A stretch of DNA of 5,725 nucleotides, from positions 1 to 5,725 of the forward strand of contig JAUUVE010000164.1 in NCBI GenBank assembly GCA_030589715.1, read 5' to 3'. The translations under genes and the position numbers were made by a program. Within the stretch, counting starts at the first letter, position 1. The number at the start of each line of letters is the position of its first letter. This stretch comes from Desulfobacteraceae bacterium. GTDB lineage: Bacteria; Desulfobacterota; DSM-4660; Desulfatiglandales; Desulfatiglandaceae. The notes under the pieces were generated by a model. That model did no database searches. It was given only the letters and a program-made list of their open reading frames with translations, and was not told the DNA's origin. Shown one piece after another: positions 1-5,725 of this stretch.

Positions 1-632
1 AGCTCTCCCTCACTCCTGCTGGCCTTTATTACCTTCCCTAGCTTTTCGTCCAGTTCTGCTTGCCTTTGAAGATCATCCGGAGGTTCTCCCTTGGCCTTGA
101 GCCACCAATAAAAGGCCTGGGGCCTATCACCCAACGCTGAATAACTGTCCCCCAATAGTAATAATAGATCCCCCTTGGAGGAGTGCCGGGGATATCTCTC
201 GAGCAACTCCATGCCCTTATCTATAGCACGCTGGTAGTCGCCCAAGCGGTGTTGGGTTCTTACTATTTTGTACTCCACCCAGGGCAGCTCACTATAGTCA
301 GGATATGCCTCAGAAATCCTCTCTAAAAGACTCAACCCTCTATCGTATTCCCCTCTTTCAAGATATATCTCCGCCATCCGGGCAAGTACAGATGGGACCT
401 TCTTGCTCGTCGGTTCTTGCTCAAGAAATGCCCGATAGGTCTTTAAGGCCTGGGTAAGCTCCCCTTGCTCCCTGTGGGACTCTGCCAGTGCAAAGAGATC
501 TGGCCGGGCCTCCTCTTTTACCTCTACTCTGGCCGGGGGTGGGACTTTTGGCTGGCAGCTGGCCAAAAAAAAGGCTACCCCCACCATCATGGCGGGGATA
601 GCCCTATTGAAAAGGAGGAATCTAGTGATCAC
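1..632 (-). CDS. TPR-containing lipoprotein, 3' end outside window
   Basis: The frame is open for 210 codons from a GTG start and runs off the low-coordinate edge, so the C-terminus is missing. Residues 1-26 form a lipoprotein signal: Arg4 and Arg10, a hydrophobic stretch, then the lipobox L23-A24-S25-C26. Gln at +2 suggests outer-membrane sorting. A Pro-rich linker (about 28-34) leads into four TPR-like helical pairs at about 45-73, 80-112, 117-148 and 151-181, with the usual small/aromatic pattern (for example YLERGEYDRGL). The GTG is preferred over ATGs at codons 15-16 because it keeps a normal signal peptide and has a GAGGAAG Shine-Dalgarno 7 nt upstream; it overlaps the dnaK stop by 4 nt. 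Family knowledge: N-terminal TPRs on a lipoprotein occur in LpoA/LppC-type penicillin-binding-protein activators, which continue into a periplasmic-binding-protein fold, and also in BamD/YfgC-like proteins. Which applies cannot be decided from this part. The lipoprotein and TPR calls are firm; the exact role is unknown. Confidence 0.85.
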   Translation of the reverse strand, partial: MITRFLLFNRAIPAMMVGVAFFLASCQPKVPPPARVEVKEEARPDLFALAESHREQGELTQALKTYRAFLEQEPTSKKVPSVLARMAEIYLERGEYDRGLSLLERISEAYPDYSELPWVEYKIVRTQHRLGDYQRAIDKGMELLERYPRHSSKGDLLLLLGDSYSALGDRPQAFYWWLKAKGEPPDDLQRQAELDEKLGKVIKASRSEGE

Positions 633-2539
633 TTCTGGACTTCCTCAAAATCCGCATCAACAACCTCTTCGTCACCTGAGGACTGGGCCGAAGATCCAGC
701 ATCGGCCGCAGCCTCGGCCTGGGTCTCCTGTTGGCTGGCCTGAGTGTACATTGCCTCTGCCAATTTGTGGGACGCCTGGGTCAATTCTTCTGTGAGACGT
801 TTGATTTCCTCTGTATCATCCCCTTCCATGGCCTTCTTCAGGTGTTCGATGCCCTGTTCGAGATTCCCCTTTGTGGATTCGTCCAGCTTATCTCCCACCT
901 CCTTAATGGACTTCTCGGTTGAGTAGATAAGGGAGTCCGCCATATTCCGCGCATCTATCAGTTCCCGCTTTTTCTTGTCTTCTTCACCGTGCAACTCTGC
1001 ATCTTTTACGAGCCTCTCGATCTCTTGCTCGCTGAGGCCGCTTGAGGCGGTAATTTTGATGGACTGTTCCTTTCCTGTCCCCATATCCTTTGCAGAGACA
1101 TTTACAATCCCATTGGCGTCAATATCAAAGGTCACGTCGATCTGGGGCATACCCCTTGGTGCAGCAGGGATACCTACCAGCTGGAAGCGCCCGAGGGGCT
1201 TGTTATTGCCAGCCATCTCCCGTTCACCCTGGAGCACATGGATCTCCACCGCAGGCTGATTGTCTGCCGCTGTTGAGAAAATCTGGTTCTTCTTGGTGGG
1301 GATAGTGGTATTTTTTTCGATCAGTTTTGTAAATACACCACCCAGGGTCTCAATACCCAGGGAAAGAGGGGTCACATCCAGAAGAAGCACATCCTTGACT
1401 TCACCCTTCAATACACCGGCCTGGATGGCAGCCCCTACGGCAACCACCTCATCGGGGTTGACACCCTTGCTCGGCTCCTTGCCAAAGATATCTTTGACCT
1501 TCGCCTGGACCTTGGGCATCCTGGTCATGCCGCCCACCAAGATCACCTCATCAATATCGCCGGTCTTAACCCCTGAATCATTTAGGGCCGTCCTACAAGG
1601 TCCCTCCACCTTCTGAATCAGGTCATCCACCAAGGCCTCCAGTTTAGCACGGGACAGTTTGATGTTGAGGTGTTTTGGGCCACTGGCATCAGCCGTGATG
1701 AAGGGCAGATTGACGTCTGTCTCCATCGAGCCGGATAGCTCTACCTTGGCCTTTTCCGCCCCTTCTTTTAGCCTCTGTAAGGCCATTTTATCATTTCGTA
1801 GATCAATCCCCTGGTCTTTCTTGAATTCATCCGCCAGATAACCGACTATCCGAAGATCAAAATCCTCACCGCCCAGGTGTGTATCACCATTGGTCGATTT
1901 TACCTCAAACACACCTTCACCTATCTCCAGGATAGATATATCAAAGGTGCCCCCACCCAGGTCAAAGACTGCGATCTTTCTGTCTCCCTTTTTATCCATA
2001 CCGTAGGCGAGGGATGCCGCCGTCGGCTCATTGATGATCCTTTCCACTTTAAGCCCTGCAATTCGGCCGGCATCTTTGGTGGCCTGCCTCTGGCTGTCGT
2101 TGAAGTAGGCCGGTACTGTAATCACGGCTTCCGTGACCTTCTCGCCCAGATAATCCTCGGCAGTCTCTTTCATTTTCTGCAGCACCATGGCAGATAGTTC
2201 AGCAGGGCTGTAATCTTTACCCTTTATGCCAACATGGGCATCTCCGTTGGAAGCCTTCACGATCTTATATGGGAGTACTTTGGTATCCTTTTGTACCTCA
2301 GGGGAATCGTATTTCCTTCCTATGAGTCTCTTAACTGCAAAAACCGTATGCTCGGGATTAGTTACCGCCTGTCTCTTGGCAGTCTGGCCAACTAATCTCT
2401 CGTTGTTATCGGTGAACGCCACCATTGAAGGTGTGGTCCTGCTTCCCTCTGCATTGACAATCACCACGGGATCGCCACCCTCCATTACGGCGACACACGA
2501 ATTGGTTGTCCCGAGATCAATTCCTATAGTTTTTCCCAT
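629..2539 (-). CDS. dnaK: Molecular chaperone DnaK (Hsp70)
   Basis: Cytosolic ATP-dependent chaperone that binds exposed hydrophobic peptides and cycles with GrpE and a J-protein. The 636 residues match the usual length (638 in E. coli). The nucleotide-binding domain shows phosphate loop 1 (GIDLGTTNSC, 6-15), VPAYFNDSQRQATKDAG (142-158), the second phosphate loop VFDLGGGTFD (191-200) with Thr198 at the known autophosphorylation position, and the adenosine motif ILVGGMTRMP (333-342). The interdomain linker DVLLLDVTPL is at 383-392, followed by the beta-sandwich substrate domain (to about 500), the helical lid (about 501-600) and a disordered Gln/Ala/Ser-rich tail ending in EEVVDADFEEVQK, close to the proteobacterial tail. 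The extra N-terminal segment around residues 78-108 marks the proteobacterial type. The ATG has a strong AAGGAGG Shine-Dalgarno 7 nt upstream (2547-2553). It follows grpE by 105 bp, and no dnaJ follows it directly. All key motifs are intact. Confidence 0.99.
   Translation of the reverse strand: MGKTIGIDLGTTNSCVAVMEGGDPVVIVNAEGSRTTPSMVAFTDNNERLVGQTAKRQAVTNPEHTVFAVKRLIGRKYDSPEVQKDTKVLPYKIVKASNGDAHVGIKGKDYSPAELSAMVLQKMKETAEDYLGEKVTEAVITVPAYFNDSQRQATKDAGRIAGLKVERIINEPTAASLAYGMDKKGDRKIAVFDLGGGTFDISILEIGEGVFEVKSTNGDTHLGGEDFDLRIVGYLADEFKKDQGIDLRNDKMALQRLKEGAEKAKVELSGSMETDVNLPFITADASGPKHLNIKLSRAKLEALVDDLIQKVEGPCRTALNDSGVKTGDIDEVILVGGMTRMPKVQAKVKDIFGKEPSKGVNPDEVVAVGAAIQAGVLKGEVKDVLLLDVTPLSLGIETLGGVFTKLIEKNTTIPTKKNQIFSTAADNQPAVEIHVLQGEREMAGNNKPLGRFQLVGIPAAPRGMPQIDVTFDIDANGIVNVSAKDMGTGKEQSIKITASSGLSEQEIERLVKDAELHGEEDKKKRELIDARNMADSLIYSTEKSIKEVGDKLDESTKGNLEQGIEHLKKAMEGDDTEEIKRLTEELTQASHKLAEAMYTQASQQETQAEAAADAGSSAQSSGDEEVVDADFEEVQK
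640..646 (-). promoter_or_regulatory. Shine-Dalgarno of the lipoprotein gene, inside dnaK
   Basis: On the minus strand GAGGAAG lies 7 nt before the GTG at 632. It falls within the last codons of dnaK (the Glu-Glu-Val of the C-terminal tail). It supports the GTG start and, with the GTGA stop/start overlap at 629-632, suggests translational coupling to dnaK. Confidence 0.65.
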
Positions 2540-2565
2540 CTCTTTGCCTCCTTAACACCGCGACT

Positions 2566-2593
2566 TTTATAACCCTTAAGACACAGGAGCCAA
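2566..2593 (-). promoter_or_regulatory. Possible sigma70-like promoter upstream of dnaK
   Basis: On the minus strand a TTGGCT -35 (2588-2593, 4 of 6 consensus bases), a 16-bp spacer and a TATAAA -10 (2566-2571, 5 of 6) precede dnaK. Transcription would begin about 20 nt before the dnaK start codon, leaving room for the strong ribosome binding site. It could give dnaK extra transcription independent of grpE. Motifs of this quality occur by chance, so this is only a candidate. Confidence 0.35.
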
Positions 2594-2624
2594 GACCATC
2601 CTGCATCGTTCGTTTTGCATGATC
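2594..2624 (-). other. Imperfect hairpin between grpE and dnaK
   Basis: In the transcript GATCATGCA can pair with TGCAGGATGGTC: six pairs (one G-U), a 3-nt bulge, three more pairs, and a 10-nt loop. No U-run follows, so it is not a standard intrinsic terminator. It could be an mRNA processing or stability element that sets different levels of GrpE and DnaK, but the stem is modest and may be coincidental. Confidence 0.3.
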
Positions 2625-2644
2625 GAGATATATGCCTTGTCAGG

Positions 2645-3250
2645 CTAAGCCTTGTTCTTACTAATTACGACCATTGAAGGTCGTATGAGCCTCTCGTTGA
2701 GAAGATAGCCCTTTTGAAGCTCTTTAGTAACTGTCCCGGGCTTCACAGAGCTGTCTTCCTGCTCTGATACGGCCTCATGGAAATTGGGGTCAAAGGGCTC
2801 GTCCACTGACTTCACCTCTTCCAACCCTGCCCTCTTCAGGGTGTCCATCAGCCCCTTCAGCGTCAACTTCACCCCTTCCCTCAGGGCATCAATCGAGTTC
2901 CCTTCCTCACTGTGGGCTATGGCCTTTTCAAGGCTATCTGCCACAGGCAGCAATTGCTTGATCAGCGATTCATTTGAGAACTTTGCCAGCTCGGTCTTTT
3001 CTTTTTGGGCCCTCTTTTTTACATTTTCAATTTCCGCCTGAGAGCGGAGGTAAAGGTCAAAATTCTTTTCTTCCAATTCCTGGGCCTCTTTAACCTTTTC
3101 AAGCAATTCCGCCTTGGTCATCTTCTCCAGAGGAGTTTCCTTTTCTTTACGAGGTTCTGGCTCGAGTCCTTCTTCGGCTTGCTCCCTTGATTCCTCTAAA
3201 GAAACCTCTTTGACCTTTTGTTCCTCTTTTTCCATAACCGCCTGAACCAC
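2645..3250 (-). CDS. grpE: Nucleotide exchange factor GrpE
   Basis: Cytosolic co-chaperone that acts as a dimer to release ADP from DnaK. The 201 residues are typical for the family. Residues 1-45 are a charged Glu/Lys-rich disordered tail. Residues about 46-90 form the long dimerising coiled coil (ELEEKNFDLYLRSQAEIENV, with the conserved Arg and Asn), followed by the four-helix region (about 91-145) containing LLPVADSLEKAI. The C-terminal beta-wing domain carries the family signature FDPNFHEAV (153-161) and the stretch PGTVTKELQKGYLLNERLIR (171-190). The GTG start is chosen because AAGGAG lies 6 nt upstream; the next in-frame ATG (codon 6, at 3235) is about 21 nt from that site. It lies upstream of dnaK as first gene of the chaperone unit, with its own likely promoter. 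hrcA, often the neighbour in other bacteria, is absent. Confidence 0.98.
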   Translation of the reverse strand: MVQAVMEKEEQKVKEVSLEESREQAEEGLEPEPRKEKETPLEKMTKAELLEKVKEAQELEEKNFDLYLRSQAEIENVKKRAQKEKTELAKFSNESLIKQLLPVADSLEKAIAHSEEGNSIDALREGVKLTLKGLMDTLKRAGLEEVKSVDEPFDPNFHEAVSEQEDSSVKPGTVTKELQKGYLLNERLIRPSMVVISKNKA

Positions 3251-3256
3251 GCTCCA

Positions 3257-3262
3257 CTCCTT
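3257..3262 (-). promoter_or_regulatory. grpE Shine-Dalgarno that decides the GTG start
   Basis: AAGGAG on the minus strand with a 6-nt spacer to the GTG at 3250. The spacing favours this GTG over the internal ATG five codons later. Confidence 0.7.
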
Positions 3263-3304
3263 ACTAACACTATCATACTCTTCAATTCACTAAAACTATG
3301 CGAA

Positions 3305-3333
3305 ACTTTAAGCATCGGAAAAAGCTTTGTCAA
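3305..3333 (-). promoter_or_regulatory. Sigma70-like promoter for grpE-dnaK-lipoprotein
   Basis: A perfect TTGACA -35 (3328-3333), a 17-bp spacer and a TAAAGT -10 (3305-3310, 4 of 6 consensus) lie in the 98-bp gap between the receiver gene and grpE. Transcription would start near 3297, giving a 5' leader of about 45-50 nt. The -35 is preceded by C (CTTGACA), which also resembles the sigma32 -35 (CTTGAAA), but no CCCCAT-like -10 is found at sigma32 spacing. No CIRCE inverted repeat is present. It is therefore read as a housekeeping promoter. Confidence 0.55.
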
Positions 3334-3348
3334 GAGACCCGTTGGGCC

Positions 3349-3975
3349 CTATTTGGCACTTCTCCCCAGCTCCATTTTCCGCCTGAGCTCGGTTATCAAT
3401 CGAGGGGCATATTCTTTGGTAAGACGGCGCGTTTCTGCGTCGTTTGATCCGGTGGGTTTTATAAAGAGACCATCAGCACCCGCCTTGAATATGGCCACGG
3501 CATCATTGATCAGGGACTTTCTGGTATAAAAGACCGCAGGGACATCAGAATAATACCCCCTGGCCTGCCTGAGATTTGAAATGCCATACTTCCTGTTCTG
3601 CCCAATTCTGCCACAGACCTCTTCAAAGAGGGTGCGCCATCTGTCCACAATCGCAAACAGCCTTTTCAGGTACTCATTGGTGACATCCCCTTTATGGTCA
3701 TCCAGCCCCTCATAGACCTGGTCCAAGGCGGGAAAACCGGCGATTTTTTCCTCAAGCTCCTCTTTAGGTGTGAGGGAAGGCTCAACCACGTCCTCATCTT
3801 TCCCCCACAGATCGAGCAAGAAAAGCCCAGGTGCCTCTGCCCCCAGTCCCTCCCTGGCCTCCTCAAAGGTGTATACCTGAAGAAACTCAAGATCGGGTGC
3901 GTAAGGGGCGATCTCATTGCGCACTAGATCATGCTCAAAGTCGGAGTCATCTATAAAGCACACAATGGGTTTCAT
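3349..3975 (-). CDS. Stand-alone response-regulator receiver protein with large internal insertion
   Basis: A 208-residue protein with no recognisable output domain. The receiver (CheY-like) residues are all present: acidic pair D9-D10 after beta1 (VCFIDD), phospho-acceptor D55 at the end of beta3 (LFLLDLW), switch T151 after beta4 (AVFYT) and K173 before a proline (LFIKP). The D10-D55 and T151-K173 distances (45 and 22) are close to or equal those of CheY (44 and 22), but D55-T151 is 96 rather than 30. About 66 extra residues, mostly charged and probably helical (about 60-130), therefore sit between beta3 and alpha3. The fold and phosphorylation site look functional; the partner kinase and target are unknown. 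The ATG follows the purC stop by 41 bp and has only a fair G-rich ribosome site (AAGGGG, 11 nt upstream). It may be co-transcribed with purC, and the grpE promoter starts just after it. The receiver call is firm; the function is not known. Confidence 0.82.
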   Translation of the reverse strand: MKPIVCFIDDSDFEHDLVRNEIAPYAPDLEFLQVYTFEEAREGLGAEAPGLFLLDLWGKDEDVVEPSLTPKEELEEKIAGFPALDQVYEGLDDHKGDVTNEYLKRLFAIVDRWRTLFEEVCGRIGQNRKYGISNLRQARGYYSDVPAVFYTRKSLINDAVAIFKAGADGLFIKPTGSNDAETRRLTKEYAPRLITELRRKMELGRSAK

Positions 3976-4016
3976 TCTTTGTTACACCCCTTAGGCCCTG
4001 AACCTTTGGCTATTAG

Positions 4017-4949
4017 CTACCGCAGCCCATGCCCCGTGAGTCTCTCCAGGGCCTCCAAGTACTTTCCCCTTGTCTTCTCTATGATCTCAGGTGGCAGTTT
4101 GGGAGGTGGTGGTTTCTTTGGCCAGTTTATCTCTATCAGATAATCCCTCAAGAACTGCTTATCAAAACTCTTTTGCGGTCCCCCGGGGGCATACTCATCC
4201 ACTGGCCAGAATCTTGAAGAATCCGGTGTGAGTGCCTCATCGATCAGGATCAGCCTGTCATCCCTGGCCGCCTCACCCTGCTCGGCAGGCGGGCTGGCCT
4301 TGATACCAAACTCAAATTTTGTATCTGCCACAATGATGCCTTTGCCGCCAGCAAAATCCCTTCCAAACTCATACAGCCGGAGACTAATCTCCCTAACCTC
4401 CTCTGCCATCTCCCTTCCCAGGATATCCACCGCCTTTTCAAAGGAGATATTCTCATCGTGCATGCCATCCGCCGCCTTGGTAGATGGTGTGAAAATAGGC
4501 TCGGGCAATCTATCAGACTCGCCCAGACCATCCGGAAGCGGGATCTCACAGACACTCCCATTTTGGAGGTATTCCTGCCAACCCGAGCCTGAAAGATATC
4601 CTCGCACAATACACTCTACGAGCAATGGTCTTGCTTTCTTGACAAGCATACTTCGGCCCTCAAGCTGCCGGGCATACTGGTGGCAGACGGCTGGATATTC
4701 ATAAGGATCGCTGCTAACCAGATGATTCTCGACGATCGGTTCAAGCTTCTTGAACCAAAAAAGGGATATCCCTGTAAGGATCTTCCCTTTATCGGGAATT
4801 GGGTCCTCCATAACCACATCAAATGCCGACATACGATCGCTTGCAACGATCAACAGTTTATCACCGATCTCATAAACATCCCTGACCTTGCCGCGCTTTA
4901 AAAGCTGTATGTCTTTGAAATTGCTCCTTTTCAAAGCCTCCGGGGCCAT
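4017..4949 (-). CDS. purC: Phosphoribosylaminoimidazole-succinocarboxamide synthase (SAICAR synthase)
   Basis: Cytosolic enzyme of de novo purine synthesis that joins aspartate to CAIR with ATP hydrolysis to give SAICAR. The 310 residues correspond to the longer form of the family (about 300, as in yeast Ade1) rather than the 237-residue E. coli form. The N-terminal ATP-binding part shows KRGKVRDVYEIGDKLLIVASD (from residue 18) and SAFDVVM (41-47). Signature 1 lies at 112-122 (ECIVRGYLSGS), FTPSTKAADGMHDENISF at 153-170, signature 2 at 206-215 (IVADTKFEFG) and the active-site stretch LIDEALTPDSSRFW at 235-248. About 12 extra residues (around 218-230) lie between signature 2 and LIDE, where many homologues have a tight turn. 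A Pro-rich segment (279-287) precedes the last helix. The ATG has GAGGAG 8 nt upstream. It follows the transglycosylase by 68 bp; no other purine gene is in view. Confidence 0.98.
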   Translation of the reverse strand: MAPEALKRSNFKDIQLLKRGKVRDVYEIGDKLLIVASDRMSAFDVVMEDPIPDKGKILTGISLFWFKKLEPIVENHLVSSDPYEYPAVCHQYARQLEGRSMLVKKARPLLVECIVRGYLSGSGWQEYLQNGSVCEIPLPDGLGESDRLPEPIFTPSTKAADGMHDENISFEKAVDILGREMAEEVREISLRLYEFGRDFAGGKGIIVADTKFEFGIKASPPAEQGEAARDDRLILIDEALTPDSSRFWPVDEYAPGGPQKSFDKQFLRDYLIEINWPKKPPPPKLPPEIIEKTRGKYLEALERLTGHGLR

Positions 4950-5017
4950 AATATTGTCTCCTCAAAACATTCCATTCCCTTAAATCAAGCCTGAGGCGTG
5001 ACTCCTCGAACTTATCT

Positions 5018-5725
5018 TTACTTCCCCTTCTCCCTGTTCATCAGCCTTTTCAGGTATTCCCTGTAGTACCCTAACACGCTGTTTCGGAAGGAGATGGTCT
5101 CGGCAAAGGGTGGAATACCCTTATACTGTTTGACCCGATGGGGTCCGGCATTATAAGAGGCCAGCGCCAGACTCATATCTCCCTTTTGAATTTTCATCAT
5201 TTCGGAAAAATATTTGTAGCCATGTTCAATAGCCTTGGTCGGGTCTAGGCGGTCATCCTGTGCGTTGTCCAATAGTTCTTTTTTGTATCGGGAAAACAAC
5301 TGGACACGTTCTTTCCGGCAATCACGCGACATCCGCATATACTTTCTGGCAAGTCTTGCAAATTTCACTCTGTTTTTCTCGGTAATCTGTGAAATAAGCC
5401 CTATGGCCTTTTGTTTCAACTTTCGCTCTTTTGCCAAAAGGAATACAGCCTGGTCAAAATGGGGCGGCTCGAAGACATTTTTCATCCCCAGCCCCCTGGC
5501 GGTCCTGGGCATAATCTGGGTCAACCCCGCAGCCCCCACATAGGACACGGCCTTGGGAGAAAAATTGGATTCTCTCTTCATCAGGGCCATAAAAAGCAGC
5601 GGATCCACATCATATCCGGCCTTTTTCTGTTTGTCGCACATTGCTGCGACCAGTGATGAGTAGCGGGAGCCCGGCCACCCAACAACATTCTGCCACGTTT
5701 TCGCTGGATCTGACCCGCTTTTGGG
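5018..5725 (-). CDS. Lytic transglycosylase (SLT domain), 5' end outside window
   Basis: The frame is open for 235 codons to the high-coordinate edge, so the N-terminus and any signal peptide are missing. The ATG at 5641 is internal: 28 in-frame codons precede it, and the stretch WQNVVGWPGSRYSSLV reads as part of the same protein. Numbering from the first codon seen, the SLT (family 1) motifs are the catalytic Glu52 in KRESNFS, GAAGLTQIMP at 64-73 (GLTQ instead of the common GLMQ), LDPTKAIEHGYKYF at 160-173 and SYNAGPHRVKQY at 190-201. Such enzymes cleave the MurNAc-GlcNAc bond of peptidoglycan in the periplasm, forming 1,6-anhydroMurNAc. Between the second and third motifs are about 70 extra residues (90-158), Lys/Arg-rich and apparently helical, where simple SLT domains have a short connection. 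The gene lies 68 bp upstream of purC with no clear promoter between them. The catalytic class is confident; the subfamily is not assigned. Confidence 0.92.
   Translation of the reverse strand, partial: PKSGSDPAKTWQNVVGWPGSRYSSLVAAMCDKQKKAGYDVDPLLFMALMKRESNFSPKAVSYVGAAGLTQIMPRTARGLGMKNVFEPPHFDQAVFLLAKERKLKQKAIGLISQITEKNRVKFARLARKYMRMSRDCRKERVQLFSRYKKELLDNAQDDRLDPTKAIEHGYKYFSEMMKIQKGDMSLALASYNAGPHRVKQYKGIPPFAETISFRNSVLGYYREYLKRLMNREKGK

Noticed and set aside
465..743. 92-residue plus-strand frame across the dnaK/lipoprotein junction
   Set aside because: It is antisense to two supported genes, and its composition is what the reverse complement of those genes gives.
1260..1616. 118-residue open frame on the plus strand, antisense to dnaK
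   Set aside because: Long antisense frames opposite dnaK are a known by-product of its codon use. This one has no ribosome site or recognisable domain, and dnaK is intact on the other strand.
3251..3300. Possible CIRCE-like inverted repeat upstream of grpE (TTAGTGAAT and TGTTAGTAA arms)
   Set aside because: The arms match each other at only some positions and do not match the CIRCE consensus TTAGCACTC/GAGTGCTAA.
3333..3348. GGCCCAACGGGTC hairpin after the receiver gene as a terminator
   Set aside because: The stem is only five pairs with a 3-nt loop and has no following U-run; it also abuts the grpE promoter.
4228..4704. 158-residue open frame on the plus strand, antisense to purC
   Set aside because: It lies wholly inside a well-supported purC gene. 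Its translation is Ser/Pro/Leu-rich with no family features, as expected for a shadow frame.
4950..5017. Promoter or terminator between the transglycosylase and purC
   Set aside because: Only short, weak inverted repeats (GAGG/CCTC, GCCT/AGGC) and no acceptable -35/-10 pair were found; nothing beyond the purC ribosome site is supported.
1..5725. Mobile element, CRISPR array, tRNA or a new defence-type system
   Set aside because: No transposase, integrase, direct-repeat array, tRNA-like cloverleaf or nuclease/helicase gene was seen. The coding sequence is fully accounted for by six genes, mostly of ordinary housekeeping type.

Overview
All the genes in this window lie on the minus strand, so transcription runs from high to low coordinates. 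In that order they are: the 3' part of a lytic transglycosylase, purC (SAICAR synthase), a stand-alone receiver protein, grpE, dnaK, and the 5' part of a TPR lipoprotein. Base composition is close to half G+C by eye. The DnaK is the proteobacterial type, with the extra N-terminal segment that Gram-positive DnaKs lack. A lipobox protein and a soluble lytic transglycosylase also point to a Gram-negative cell. The gene set is compatible with Desulfobacterota (the former Deltaproteobacteria), but that is an inference and not a firm assignment.

Right part (about 3349-5725): the transglycosylase, purC and receiver genes are separated by short gaps of 68 and 41 bp and may share a transcript. No convincing terminator was seen between them. 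Their functions (wall cleavage, purine synthesis, signalling) do not form an obvious pathway. Both the transglycosylase and the receiver carry a long, charged, probably helical insertion of roughly 65-70 residues inside an otherwise recognisable fold. These insertions are the least ordinary features of the window.

Left part (1-3348): grpE, dnaK and the lipoprotein gene form the chaperone unit. A good sigma70-like promoter (TTGACA, 17-bp spacer, TAAAGT) lies between the receiver gene and grpE. A weaker candidate promoter and an imperfect hairpin lie in the 105-bp gap before dnaK. No CIRCE operator or sigma32-type -10 was found, and neither hrcA nor dnaJ is adjacent. The lipoprotein GTG start overlaps the dnaK stop by four bases (GTGA), and its Shine-Dalgarno lies inside dnaK, so translation of this envelope protein is probably coupled to that of DnaK.

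GrpE is the nucleotide-exchange factor of DnaK, so those two genes work together directly. The lipoprotein resembles the N-terminal half of TPR-containing envelope lipoproteins, and it may link the operon to cell-wall work, but its C-terminal half is outside the window. No mobile element, CRISPR array, RNA gene or clearly new multi-gene system was seen.
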